From the NCBI RefSeq assembly GCF_958979055.1, contig NC_084896.1, positions 6,018,501-6,082,500 of the forward strand: a stretch of DNA of 64,000 bases, given 5' to 3'. This DNA comes from Alnus glutinosa (lineage: Eukaryota; Streptophyta; Magnoliopsida; Fagales; Betulaceae). Positions 39,511 to 52,478 of this stretch are shown here, piece after piece (the first letter of the stretch is position 1; the number at the start of each line of letters is the position of its first letter). The position numbers and the translations under genes are program-made. Under the pieces are notes generated by a model, which saw only the letters and a list, made by a program, of their open reading frames with translations, ran no database searches and was not told where the DNA came from.

Positions 39511-40372
39511 CGTTTGTTGTCTGGTAAATTGGTTTCTGAAAAATGGTTTTGGTATTTTTGAGTGTTTGGTGAAAATAAAAATAATTATCAACCAAAAAAT
39601 GATTTCTGTTTGACCAAAAATACTTAATAAATTTCGAAAAATAATTTATGCTTTTTAAAAGCGTAAATCATTTTTCTTAGACGGCAGACGCATTCGACCT
39701 TCTTTTAAACGATCGGTCAACCTTTACGTTCAAGCAGTCAATCACCACCAGAATCTAGCCGGTGTCGAAATTCGACAACGTCCGGTCACTGTCGCCAGAT
39801 TTTGGCCACCTTCGTCGAAATTCGGTTAGCCCAGATTCCGACGACCAGAATGGTTGGATTCCAGCCAATTGGCCGGATATGGCTGGATTGTGTCGGATTC
39901 CAGCCGTTCTAGTGGGATTCCGGCCATAATGGTCAGCTTCTGGCTACTGGCAGGAGTCCAACCGTTCTGTGCCGGATTTTAGCAGTTCTGGCCAGATTCC
40001 AGCCACTTTCGCCTGAATCTGGCTAACTTAGATTCTAACAAAACTGTCCGAATTCTGACCTTTATCTCGAATTTCGGTAACAGTAGCTGGAATCAGATGA
40101 AAGTGGCCGAAATCCTGCCTGTCAGTGACAGAATCTCGTCATCGGTGATTTTTATATTATTTTACGTTAATATTTATATGTTGTGAATAAAAATTATTTT
40201 TTATAAGTTAATATGACCGAATAAAAACATAAAAAATATTTATGATTTTTCGTACGCGCCAAACATAAGAAAATACTTTCGGCGAAAAATATTTTTCTAA
40301 AAAATAACTTTTCTGAAACCATTTTACAAAAAAATAAATAAATAAATAAATTATTTTACATCGAAACAAACG
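39511..40372. mobile_element. MITE with CGTTTGTT ends
   Basis: Left CGTTTGTTGTCTGGTAAA and right end, read on minus, CGTTTGTTTCGATGTAAAAT. Arms include ggtttctgaaaaatggtttt and its inverse aaaataacttttctgaaacc. The GC-richer centre (39680-40130) is built of diverged short units cc(g)gattccagcc. A related element is at about 48440-48981. No ORF. Confidence 0.65.
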
Positions 40373-41235
40373 TAGGATAAATTTAGGATAGATATTTATA
40401 GAATTAAAATTCCCATTTCTGTGATCATTCCAACTCATTCTGGGCAGATGGAGACATGGTGATGTATGATTTGATTTTCATGCGTTGCGCTGGTTGGTTG
40501 CCCTGAAGTGTAATATTTTAAAACGAAAGGTAAAGGGGTTACGGAAAAGACATTTTTGTAAGGTGGGTAGTCGTTCAAATGCTCTGTAATGATGGCATTG
40601 CCTTTCCTCAAAAAAGAAGAAGAAAAAAAGATGGCATTGCCTACCTTATACAAATGTAAAATGTTGGTTGCTCTTTCCCCGGGCTGGGTCCTCCGTCCTT
40701 GTAAGAAAGCACCAACTATTCGGGCCCACGGCTTTGCCCCGACCGGGCCCAATCGGGGCAGGGAAATGAGAAACTTTTGATTCAAATTTGTTGAACTTGT
40801 AAGAACGTGATTAAGAGTTGTATACACATAGTTAATATTATACTTTTAAGTCATGGGATACTGAGAATTGTCATGTATCGTAACGCTTTCGAATTTGATG
40901 TTTACTGCAACCCACTCTATCCCATAAATGTCAATTTCGTAATTCGAACTCATGATATGATATTTGACTCTATTATGAAATGATACAAATCTTATATTTA
41001 ACTCACTTGAAAAGCGGCCGGCCAAAGGAGGGTACTCAATAATTTTTATATATATATAAATAAAATTGTACTTAAATTATGTGCGACACTTATAATCATA
41101 ATGACAATCACATCCTTGAACATGTCTTGACCTACCTGAATACATGTTCTGGTTGGTAAAGCACATTAACTTCAATCAGTGTAAGCAATTGAAAGAAACT
41201 TTGATAGAGTCCACATACCCAATCGAGTTCTGAAC
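40373..41235. other. Intergenic, nothing recognised
   Basis: Mixed sequence with a GC-rich island around 40670-40770. ORFs on either strand have no family resemblance. No gene supported. Confidence 0.4.
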
Positions 41236-41675
41236 TATTCAAACGCCCATTCAAGCAAATGAGCCCCATTAATATCTCTCACGATTGCGATTGACAGTAG
41301 CATTGGAATAGGATCCTCTCAATTTCAAATTAAATGGATACTATCCAATTTATGGTCAGGATTTAAAGTTGAAGCATTTAATGGTATATATAATTTCATA
41401 TTATTTTTTTTTTAAAAAAAAATGTGACAATATTGACTTCAGATACATTATTAGATACAGCAACTTTAAATCTTGACATTTCATTTGAAATGAATATTAT
41501 CTATTTCATTTAGGATCCTATTCTAGAGTTGCAGCCAATTCAAGCAAATAAGTTCCATCAATATTTCTCACAATTGCAGTCGACTGCACTAGGATTACAG
41601 CCGAGTTAAGCAAATGAGTCCTACCAATATCTCTCACAGTTGCGGTCAGACAGGACTAGGATTGCAGCCAATCCT
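41236..41675. repeat. Diverged tandem repeat interrupted by a MITE
   Basis: A unit of about 60-70 bp (caagcaaatgag(t/c)cc...(a/c)atatctctcac(a/g)(a/g)ttg(c)gg) occurs near 41250, 41540 and 41605. A 216-bp palindrome separates the first and second units. Confidence 0.65.
41307..41522. mobile_element. 216-bp palindromic MITE
   Basis: Ends AATAGGATCC and GGATCCTATT are perfect inverted repeats. The arms go on inward with gaaattgaga/aaattaaatgg and caggatttaaagttg against caactttaaatcttg. It interrupts the local tandem repeat. Confidence 0.75.
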
Positions 41676-42277
41676 GCCTTCTAAGTTTAACACCATTATT
41701 GCTTTAGCATCTGAAAGACAAGAAGTAGAAAGTTTTTGGGCTTTGTTGTTTTGTTTTGTGAAGTCACGTATCTTCGACCATGTTACTGGTATCCTGTCAT
41801 GTCGTCATCAAGTTCTAGTCTCATGTGTGCCCCCATCCGCCAAAACGTCACTTCACTGTCAATTCATATTCGAGGGGAGAAATGATGGATTTCTAAAGCA
41901 TAAGATTCTAATTTGGATAAGGAACCCTCAAATTTCTTTGACAATTTGAGATCTCAAATTCTTAAATCTTAGCATTTCGTTAAATCTAACGGCTCATATT
42001 GTATCATATGTCAACATGAAATAAATGCGAAAATAATTCAAAATAAACTCACAAATATAAAGAAGGACTATGTAAAGAAGGCATTCAACAATCTCAATTT
42101 TGAAAAGAGCAAAAAAAAACCTTTTAAGGCATTCATATCAGTTAATAAACTTGGTGAAAGAACGATCATTTTATACAGAAATCAAGCTTTCAATAGCCCA
42201 AAGAAAAAAGAACCCACAAATGAAACCAGAAGGACAAAACAACACTAGTCAAAATTTTCTATCCATCAGTGACCAAG
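41676..42277. other. TST 3' flank
   Basis: Downstream side of the minus-strand sugar transporter; its 3'UTR probably covers the right-hand 200-300 bases. No other gene recognised. Confidence 0.4.
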
Positions 42278-45200
42278 TCAGTTGTTCTTGATGGCTGCAG
42301 CCTGCTTTGCACCAACGGAGAAGAACTCGGTAATCACTTCAAGGGGCATGCCCTTGGTTTCAGGGACTTTCATGAAAACAAACACCCATGATATGAGGCA
42401 CACAACTGCATACATGCCGAAAACACCAGCAAGGCCAATGGATTTGAGCATCAATGGCAGTGTGTAGGTGACAATGATGTCACCTATCCAAAATGAAAGG
42501 GCACATATGGCAATGCAGATGCCGCGAACTCGGGTGGGGAAGATCTCCGCGCAGAGGATGTTGGGGACTGGCCCAAACCCCATGACAAAGCAACAGAAGT
42601 AGAGTACAACACTAACAGTAGAGATTGATGCGTTCACAACTTGCCCCATATCCACAAGACTTCCAAGGACTAGGATTATGAGAGATAATATCAAGACAGG
42701 TATTGTGCTGAGCAGCAAACTCCTGCAATGGGAAAACCAAAAAAAAGGGTAAGAACCAAAAAAGAAACAATAAAAGCAATTGATAGAAAATGTACACTAA
42801 TTCGCATTAAACTAACAAACTCTATAGCAAACTCAAATAACAGAATTTTATTTATTGATCTTATGTTGAAATTATCTTTTGGCATTTAGTGGTATCTTCC
42901 ATTTCATTCCAAAGCAATTTGAGCCACAACTAAGAAATTCATGCAAACAAAAATTTGTGTGTATGTGAGTTCCTGAAGGCCACCAAACTGCAGTAGTAAG
43001 TTAATATATAAGCCATATCTTTAAGTGGAAAGAGAAAATGGCTTTGGGTTTTCCTTGAGTTCCCGAAGGCCACCAAACTTCGGTAGTAAGTTAATATATA
43101 AGATATGTCTTAAAGTGGAAAGAGAAAATGGCTTTAGGTTTTCCTCAGAACTGAAGCAAATCAATAGGAATAGCAATTATGCAACTGACGTGTACAAGGA
43201 ATAAAAAGTTAGGGATTTACATCTTGAAAAAAGAAAAAAGAAAAAATCTACGATCATTATGTCAATGGACATTTTTGTCCATTAAACTAAGATACCAAAG
43301 ATTATGGACAAAAAGAGGAATAAAATACCTCCTGCCGGAGATATCCATCAGCCTCATGGCAACAGCTATAGAAGGAAGCATCAACAAAGTCGTCAGTGCA
43401 CTAATAAGCAGAGATGAAGAAGCTGAACTAATGCCTAAATTTGAAAGAAGAACTCCAACTCCTGCCTCCTCGAGAATTTGAGGTGTGTAGTAGAGAACCC
43501 CATTTATGCCAGAGAACTGCATACATATAACAAAAATATAAGCACCAAATTCTACAACAATGAAACAGAGTAATACATTTCCCAGCTATCAGTCTACCGC
43601 GAGTTCCAATAAAATTCAGGATATTAAATATTTTTTTTAAAAAAAAAATCCTGAAATGTGTTAAAATTTGAAAAATCCTAATTTATCAACAAAAGAAGAG
43701 AAAAAAAGGCAGTTCATAATTTGATTTTTCTAATCTATCAAAAAGAATAAAGGGTATAAAAGTTGATTTGTTCAATTTGTCAGACAATCCACCCTTCCCT
43801 GAATTATTCCTACACAATCTTGGACCGTCCTCAAAATAAACCCCTCTTTATCCCTACTAGCATCCAAACCTTTTCTACAATATTCTTATTGAATTCCAGA
43901 GTAGTAACAGCACCAAAATATACCAAGTTCAAATTCAACAACACGCATGAGTATGGACGTTTAATAGTTCCTAATTCACATCAGCTCATACTGCACGCCA
44001 TTAACCACAAAGACCAACCGAAAGACATTGTCCTAAGTTTTTACAGAAGAAACTAGCAGAACTGTAGAAGTTCACCAGTAGATACTATTTTTTTACCTGC
44101 TGAAGTATTTGAAGTCCCACCCCAACAGCCAACGCATGTTTCACTCCTGGTTCAAAAAGAACACTCCAACTTGGTCCTTTTGCAGCTGTTTCTGATGGGT
44201 GAACCATAGCTGGTCCGACTGGCTGCTGATTCATAAGCTCCGCAGAATAAAGAGCAGGTTGACTCACCAAAGCAGCAGCCTGGATGAACTCACCATCTGC
44301 TGGGACATCACCCCCAGGAATAGAAACTAGAGACCCACGCCGAGATGCAGATACACCCTCTTGGTGCAAATAAATTCTTTTAAACCCTCCTTCCTTCTTG
44401 CCATCTTTGCCTTCTCTTTCAGACCATTTCCATGCCAGCTGCCAACCGCCACCAATCCCCATGCTACTGGCTGGGTCTCCAGCATTCCCTTGAGCAAGAC
44501 TGCCATGCTGCATGCTTGCAAGGCTGCCATGGGGAGGAGGCCCCAATTCCTTGTCCATGCTTGTTGTCTGACGTGAGATCAACGGACTCTGCAAATTGTC
44601 ATCAGAATCACCACCAACAGCATCAGATGCATACTCCTCGCCGTCTCTGGCAAGACTCTCCTCATCCCACTCTTCCTGTCTGGGTTGATTTCCTCCCACG
44701 CTGAACATGCTGCCAAAGTGTGGAAAAAGCATGCTTCGCATGCTTCCAGTTTCAGGGAACTTCTCATGGACACTGCCAAAGAGGGTGACAAGAGGATCTA
44801 TGAGCCCACTTCGACTTGCCATGCTTCCATGCCGAGACACAAGGCCAATAGTACTCTGTCCAGTGACAGGTCTGGCAACCCAGGAGAGACCCTCCTCAGG
44901 GGCATATAACTTAATTAGATCATTTTCACCCGATAGATCCTGTTCATCCATGAGGTCATTGCCTGGGCCAATTATGTACTCCTCGAAAGATGTTTCACCC
45001 CCAACACCAAGACCCTCAACCAGTAAAGCCATCTCACCTGTTCATTGGAGGAGAACCCAAATCATCCAAAGAGTGCATCATCAGTTATTATATAGTCAAT
45101 ATAATGAAACAAATAGCAGCCAATGATTGGATTTTCCGCATATATTCTTCTAAAAGCATAAGAAAAATCTGAAACATCATCGCAGATGCAAATGGTGCAG

Positions 45201-47177
45201 TAACACCAAGGAGAAAGTTAGGAAACAGAAATGACACGCACAGGGAAGAACAAGACAACCATTAACAATTGAATTATCGTTCTTGAAATTAAATGGCCAA
45301 GTTGTCGTAAATTTAAAAAGAGATGGTTCTTTTTTCCTTTTCTCTCAAAGTAATATGGTCACCATCATCTGTGTCATAATTTCTGGCATAAAAATTCTAA
45401 TCCACACATCCGCATCCACACAAGCACAGACTCCCACAATAGATAGAGGTATGCACTAATATGGTGCTCTTAATCATGTGAAGGGGAAAGGGGAAATTCA
45501 GCTACAACTCAGTGAATGTCAAGCTTTGTGGAAATTGGGGCATCCCTGTGAGTATTTTGGATGAGAATGGTTAATATACTGTTCTTTAGTAGCTGCAGTA
45601 GTAACAATTAGTGTGGTTACTGGTCTGTTTTGTATGGTGATTTGTTCTTTGTATAGATGTTGTTTTTCTGTTTTGATTGATTGTTTCGAGAGTTTGTGTG
45701 GGGTTTCCCTATGTGATGGGGTTGGCTATGTTTGGGTAGTAGGAAGTTTGGATGTGTGTTGGTTGTATTCTTTTGTGTTTTGGAATGAAAAGGCTTATTC
45801 ATACCCAAAAAAAAATATGGTGCTCTTGAAACCAAAGGAGAACTCGAGTGCAAGAGTCTCAGGAAAGGAAACATTTGGCAATTCAACTCCATCAGTTTTC
45901 ATAATGTGAGAAATGTATCATTCAAAGAGATCTCAGAACCTTCAACATATCTAATATATACGAGCAACAGGGAGTTTAAAAGTAATCACCCAGAAAAGAA
46001 CTTAAATGTCGAAGGTGATGTGACAAAGAAAATTATGGTTTTTGAATTTTGTAAGCCAAAGGATCGTTTATTCTCCATTATTTAGCTAATCAGACATCAG
46101 AAATTTTCAGCGTAGCTGTCCTGAAGAGAATTAATCAAGTTTCTCAAGGCAAAATCTAAAAGCCTATAACTTAGCATAAATTCAAAAATCAACTCTCTAT
46201 GTAAATAAAATCAAGTTTTTTATTTGAGGTAACAACCAACAATTTACGTAGAAAAAAGCACAGAACAACTAACCAGAGACATCTTCTCTGCCACGCAGCC
46301 TCTGCAAAACCTGCTTTGCCTCAAGCATCCGCCCTTTACTGACAAGCCACCGTGGAGACTCTGGCAAGAATAATATTGTCAATGCAAAGTAAACAAGAGA
46401 AGGAACAGAAAGGATCCCCAGCATCAACCTCCAGCTCGGTGTTTTCGTCAATGACATCCCAAACACCATGCAATACGACATAAACATACCCCCAGAACCA
46501 GTGAACTGGGGGAGGGTATTTAGTGATCCCCTTATTTCAGGTGGCGCTGTCTCTGATATATAGACTGGAACTAGTGTAACAGCCAAACCAATTCCAAATC
46601 CATCTAAAAGCCTAGCAAATAATAGGACATAAACATTGGGAGACCACAGCATTACAAGACCACTAACAAAATAAAGGACAGATGAGATTATCATCAGAGG
46701 ACGGCGGCCTAGCGAGTCTGCCAGTGCTCCAGAGCATGTTGTAATCAAAGTGGCCCCAATAAGTGACATCGCCACAATTAGCCCTTCTATAGTGGGTTCA
46801 CTCTCTAAATTGAATTCCCTCTTTATGTACAAAACAGACCCTGCAGCAAAAACAGAAAAAGCCTTTCAAGCATGTGATTTAATAGCTAAATCTCATGTGC
46901 TTCACAAAGAAAAAGTCGAAATTTTTGGAATGGCAAGGAAAGATAACGATTACACATAAAGCAGATTTAATTACAGAAAACAAATCTCTGAAGCACCAAA
47001 CTGACAACTTTTCAATCTAAAGAATCCACTTTTAATGACCGAAAAAGACTACGAAAAGCATTTCATGCCTTTAAAACATGTTTGAAACAGTAAATTACCT
47101 GCGATAGTCGCATTATCCCATCCTTGTAATAAGTTACCAATAGCAGCAACAACAGCCACAAGCACGGCTCCATTCAT
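42278..47177 (-). CDS. TST2: Tonoplast sugar transporter (TST2/MSSP2), 739 aa
   Basis: A vacuolar monosaccharide/sucrose-H+ antiporter of the major facilitator superfamily that loads sugars into the vacuole. Minus-strand exons: 47177-47099, 46840-46274, 45037-44097, 43516-43329, 42722-42278, total 2220 bases. The first six membrane segments (residues 1-210) contain DSLGRRP, LLDGFGIGLAVTLVPVYISE and PESPRWL. A very long hydrophilic Ser/Gly-rich loop of about 290 residues (about 216-510) is the hallmark of this subfamily, with LVSRHGSMASRSGLIDPLVT and SLASMQHGSLAQGN. Segments 7-12 include QQFSGINGVLYYTPQILEEA, MDISGRR, NILCAEIFPTRVRGICIA and PETKGMPLEVI. Start MNGAVLVAVVAA is the canonical N-terminus of the family. 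A retroposon sits in the second intron. Isoform 2 versus 1 is by resemblance only. Confidence 0.94.
45472..45813 (+). mobile_element. Truncated LINE/SINE-like retroposon in TST2 intron
   Basis: 342 bp ending gcttattcataccc and a poly-A tail. It is flanked by perfect 14-bp direct repeats AATATGGTGCTCTT at 45458-45471 and 45814-45827. These are the marks of target-primed reverse transcription. The body (tgttttgtatggtgatttg, ttgtgttttggaatgaaaag) resembles plant L1 3' ends. It is inserted in the TST2 intron 2 in antisense to the gene. Confidence 0.88.
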
Positions 47178-48369
47178 ATTTCCTCAAAATTTGATAGCAA
47201 ACCTCTCACTCACTTATAGACCAGCCTGAAAGAGAGAAAACCAGATCACAGATCAAACATTCAAATCGATTCATGTTAACCCAGTTCAACAAATTCGACA
47301 AAAACTGATCCCATAACTGTTAACACCTGTATAGGGCAGGGAATCCTGGTTATTGGTATTAGACCAATGGATCACTGATTCACTAACACTCGATACGGCA
47401 AAGCAACAAACACAAGAGAAACAAAAGCAAGCAAATCAAACCCAGTTGTCCAAATCCAACATGAGAACAAAACCAGCGCTTATATCACCTTTATGAAACC
47501 TATCGTGGAACGCAGGAAAAAACCACGGGCCCTATGCAATCACTTGGCGTCAAAAGCTTGGTCTAATGGGTCGAGGATGAGATTTTTTTTTAATACACAG
47601 ACAAGGAGATGCAAACAGAAAAAAGGCAATGATCTCATTCGCCGGAGAGAAAGGTAAAGAGAAATGGCCAAAGGAAACAGAGGTTAGCCTTTTACAACAG
47701 AGACACCTGACCCTTATGGCTCTCTCTGTGCCCAGCACGTCAGCTTCCTCCTCGATTTTCAGTTAAATATCATTCCTTTGTTCACACACGCTTCAATATT
47801 TTGCTTCAATAAAAAAAAAAACAAAGAAAATCGTAATACCCGGGATTCAGAAAGTCGGATCAATGAAACCCATCACAGTGAAGGGTGCAATAATGGAGAA
47901 GATGCCAGGAATAGTAATGGTTAAAATGTTAAGGGGTTTGGCAAATCAGTCCAAACAGCCCCTCAATGGGTGGGGGAATATTCTAATCTGGACTAATCAG
48001 CCAATTCCTTAATTAGCACCCTTAAATTATTAAAATTTGCAAAAAGGAAAGGTTAAGTGCGCGTTTGAATCCATGTATGAGCTGGGTTTTGTGAGTTGGC
48101 GTGCACACTACACAGCACAGCTCTTGTACGTGCGTTACGAAAACTGTTCTATGGACCATGGACGTGTATTTATTACCAAACAGACGGAAAAATAGAAACC
48201 CGGTTCCGCAAATTGTCTACTCCATAATCAAAGATGAAAAAGGAATCGAATTTACCACTTCCACTCCACCACGAACACTACCACCAGTTCTACAACCTCG
48301 GGCGAGGAATCTACCTCTTCTCTTGGGGGGTATGAGTCTGCTCTGGCTTGGTGTGTCGCTTTTTTTTCT

Positions 48370-48423
<54 letters not shown>

Positions 48424-48430
48424 CTCTTCC
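47178..48430 (-). promoter_or_regulatory. TST2 leader and promoter region
   Basis: Upstream side of TST2. The segment to about 47770 probably contains a 5'UTR intron and exon, since the family often has a leader intron; inferred, not proven. Beyond it is ordinary spacer ending in a T32 homopolymer (48392-48423). Confidence 0.4.
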
Positions 48431-48439
48431 GTTTCAAAT

Positions 48440-48981
48440 TAAGTTTTTGTTTCTGCGTACAATATTTTTTTTAAAATGATTTTTTTTGTTGTATTTTTTT
48501 GGTGTTTAGTACAATAAAAAATAATAGTCAAATTAAAAATATTTTCAGTTTGACAAAAAAGTTTTTTTAGTTTCAGAAAATTATTTTAATTTTTAAATTT
48601 CGTAAATTATTTTTCGAATTTGAGTTTTTCATTCTCAAACTGCCGGACCACCCTCTAGCCATCACCAAGCCAGCATCAGGCCACTCCCGAACCACTACTG
48701 AGCCGTCGTTGGACCATCGTCGAATCACCGCCATGCCACAATTGGCCACCGTTGGACCATCATCGGACTACCGACGGCATCCAACATACCACTACCAAAA
48801 CTCAAATTATTAATTTAATTTTTTAAAATTAGTTTATATTAATATTTTTATGTTGTGAGTAAAAATTAATAATTACATGTCAGAAAATATTTTCAACGAA
48901 AAACATTTTTCTTAAAGAAAAAAAAATGATTTTTCTGAAAACATTTTTCAATGGAAAACATTTATACCGAAACAAACAAGG
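48440..48981. mobile_element. MITE related to 39511-40372
   Basis: Right end accgaaacaaacaagg with gaaaacatttttcaatgg and an inverse T-rich left arm starting around 48440 (gtttctgcgtacaatatt). The centre (48640-48790) is a run of diverged ccgccggacca-like units. Ends are less clean than in its relative. Confidence 0.5.
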
Positions 48982-50651
48982 CTTTATTCTTTAAAATTTT
49001 GTGGTTAGGAAAGATATGGGAAGTTTTAAATTTAAAGCAGTAAGTAGTATGCATAGTTTTAAATTTAAAGTAGTAATTAGTGTGCGAGATGTGTTATTTG
49101 TACATATTTTGTACACATATTCACATTCAGTGCGGGATCCATGCATGTGAGCTGGATTCCACATGCATGAATCCACACCAAATGTGAGTGTCACCATGTG
49201 TATAAAGTGTGTACAAATATCATTTGTCTTAGTATGCATAGAATTAATCATCTTATGTTTTTTTCTTAAATATTTTATAAACTTTTGAATAGTAACAAAT
49301 AATTATTTGCTTTTTTTATTATTATTATAATATTTAATTAAATTTATCTATCAAAATTTGTTACCATTTTCATTGATATTGTACTACGTGGCAGTTATGT
49401 GAATAATTTTGGAAATAGACTCAACAGAGTCACGCTTTTTTCTTTTTTTTCTTTTTTTTTTTTTAACTCTTTCCTAAAATTGGAAATGTGAGAAAAAAAT
49501 AAAAAAGTAAGAGTTTGTTTCACTTTGCAATTTCGCATGTTAAAAATGTATTTTTAAACAAAATCGCAAGAAGTTGGTAGTGCGTTTTTTAAAAAATTAT
49601 GGTTTAAAAATGTGAAAAAAAAAATTTATACTTTTTTAAATCATACATAAAGAAGTGGGCTTTTAAACACGTACGATTCAAAAGTTAAACTACGATTTTA
49701 AAGTTTAAATTATAATTCTACCAAATGTTTATAGGCGTTTTAAAAATCGTAATTTCAAGTGGTATGTTTTGAAAAAATCACTATTTTAAATTAAATATTT
49801 TGAAATCATAAACTTAAACCGACCCTAAATAGAGCGCATTAAAAATGGGAAAAAAAAAATGCAATAAAAAATGGAGAAGAAAAGAATTACTGGAGAATGA
49901 TATATATAGATGGTTGTGATCATTATTCTAAAGCATTGGATGGACATCTAAAATGAAATCTTGGGATACGTGACCAAAATATTTTTCAGCAGCATCTACA
50001 GAATGAGCCAAAACCAGTCGTTTTATGTACTGTTTGAGGCTGTCCCTTTACAGTAATTTTACAAAAAATAGGTTGTTTTTAAAATTATTATTAGGTATGT
50101 GACCGATTAAATGGTGATTTTGATCAAATTATGATTTTAAAAATTATCTAATTTTTTTTATGGACGTTTAATGTACATGTAGAATTATTCATCCCTTTTA
50201 AGCCAATAATTAAATAAATTCATAGAACTTAAACCAGAGTTCATATTTAAACTTAAACATGATAGAGATTAAGAGAAAAGGTTAAATTGAATTTTGCTAA
50301 TTTTCCTTTAGTTATCTCTTGCTCCTAGTTTTGATAAAGTGTAAGAATAGGTTGGGAATGGGAAATTAGAGTAAGAAATTAAAAAGGATCAAAATCTTCT
50401 AACTTTTTAGGGTATTCTATTATAGTATAATGTGAATTTTCTTTAATCCAAATATTGTTTAAAATTAAATGGTTACAATTATGTGAAATCAATATTTTTA
50501 AATTTTTAAATATATATATATATATATATATATAATAAATATTGAATTAATAAAAAACAATAAATACTGATATGACAATATAATCATTTAATTACAAATA
50601 ACAATCAGATATGAAAAACTAATAAAGACAATAACTCTTTAAAAATTCTAA
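48982..50651. other. AT-rich intergenic
   Basis: Spacer with a short inverted pair ggatccatgcatgtgagctg/ccacatgcatgaatcc (about 49135-49172), a palindromic MITE relic near 50060-50195 (compare 61503) and an AT microsatellite at 50511-50535. No gene. Confidence 0.45.
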
Positions 50652-51113
50652 GAGCATTCCTAATAGTCTCATCAAATTTTACTCACAAAAGTAGTTAAAA
50701 ATCACTTTTCTCTATTCTGGTGAGCCACTTTTTTAAAATTCTCCCAACAGCCTCACCATTTTAACTATTCACTATCACTATTCCATTTAAATATTTTTTA
50801 TTTATTATTTTTTTTTTCAGATTTATTTATTCTTTATTTATTTAATCTTTTTATACAACAAGCAACCATACACCTTCATCTTGAGATTAGATTATTGCTA
50901 AGAAATTCACAGAAGTTTTCATTTGCTTCTCAACCAAATTCAAAAAAGAAAGAAAGAAAGAAATTCATTAAATAATATTATTCCATTTAAAGAGAGAAAT
51001 AAAAGATAAATGAAAGAATTACAAAGTTTATGTCAAGGACAAAGAAACCTTCGTGTCCATAAAATAAGGACATCATCATGTGAGAAATATGAGAGATGAG
51101 AAAAGAAAATGAG

Positions 51114-51151
<38 letters not shown>

Positions 51152-51360
51152 AAAAAAAAATGTGCAGATCATGTGAGAGAGAGAAAGGAGGAATAAAATT
51201 GGTGAGTGAATATTACTCATCAAAATTGGTGAGTATTTTCACTCACCAAAACTTTTTGGTTAAAGTGGTGAGGCTGCTGTGAGTATTTTTTAGTGTTTTT
51301 ATCAAATTAGCTCACTAAAATAGCTAAAAAACTATTTTGATGAGGCTACTAGGAATGCTT
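50652..51360. mobile_element. MITE (PIF/Harbinger-like), 709 bp
   Basis: Starts GAGCATTCCTAATAG and ends CTAGGAATGCTT, flanked by TAA (50649-50651 and 51361-51363). The arms carry tctcatcaaatttt and, inverted, actattttgatgaggct. The centre is AT-rich with a long A tract (51117-51149). A subterminal GAGTATTTTTCACT-type repeat recurs. No transposase. Confidence 0.78.
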
Positions 51361-51363
51361 TAA

Positions 51364-52478
51364 GGTGTCTACTTTTAACGCTTCTCTTTTTTTGGATTTG
51401 GTTTATTTTTTTATTTTTTAAAGAATGACTAACTTTTCGTTAACAACATATCTAATTACAAAGAAACTTTAGCAAAACTAAAAAAAAATAAAAAATAAAA
51501 TATAAATTGAAGAATAACCCAACCAAAGAATCCAAGAAAATGAGTACAGAGAAAAAAAACACCAAAACTCAAACTAAAATTCCATCTAGACCTCAAATCC
51601 TGCAAATGATAACATTTCATTCAGTGGCCTTAAGTTTACCTTTAGGGAGAATCCTAGGTCTAACCTCCCATACAATATGTTTGAGCAATTGATATTAAGA
51701 TTCGGGAAGATTAGCGTAACAGATAGCATTACGGTTTCTCTAAAGATTGTAAACAACACAACTAAACACCAACCGACAAAGATAAGCTTTCAACTTAGTA
51801 TCTTCCAATTCTGCAGCCCCAAATCAACAATATCATCCCAAAGTGTGTGTGTGTCTTGGGAGGGAGGAGCCAGGGGGGGGGGGGGGGGGGGGGATTACTA
51901 AGTTTCATAGCATGCTTCCAAACTCGACCACTGAACCCACAAAAAAAAAAAGAAAAAAAAAAGAAAGAAAGTAATCTCCATCTTTAATGCCATACCGACA
52001 AAACACATTTCACCTCACCCTTTATATCTCCTACTTAAAAGCTTTCTACCACTGGGCAAAGCATCCTTATCACCAACCAAGCCACAAAAGCTTGTTTTTG
52101 GATGGAGAGAGAAAACCAAATTGTAACACTCGAAGAATTTAATGTCTCTTAAATTTATCTATAAGAATTTATGATAATATTGGAAAGATGTTATCATTTG
52201 GATTATATAGCTATTTTTTGAATTAAGGATAGTTTTAAAATCAAATGATAAGGTAAAAAAACAAATTTTACCTTAAAATTTAAAATAAGCCTTACTTCGG
52301 TATATGAACTCTTGAATGAGTCGATTCAAATCTCATTATACTTGTATTTAAGTCATCTATCTAGCAGTAGAATTACATAGCAATTAGAAGTGTAAAGAAT
52401 TCCAGACTTAGTTGGATCGTCATTCACTCACTAATGAGCGTTTTTACTTATCACCATTAGCGTCAAATGAAAGTCTTT
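51364..52478. other. Intergenic
   Basis: AT-rich spacer. Includes a G21 tract (51873-51893) next to a GT run. Small ORFs have no family match. No gene. Confidence 0.4.

Noticed and set aside
44327..45126. Plus-strand and alternative-frame ORFs over the TST2 loop exon
   Set aside because: Shadows of the real minus-strand exon 3.
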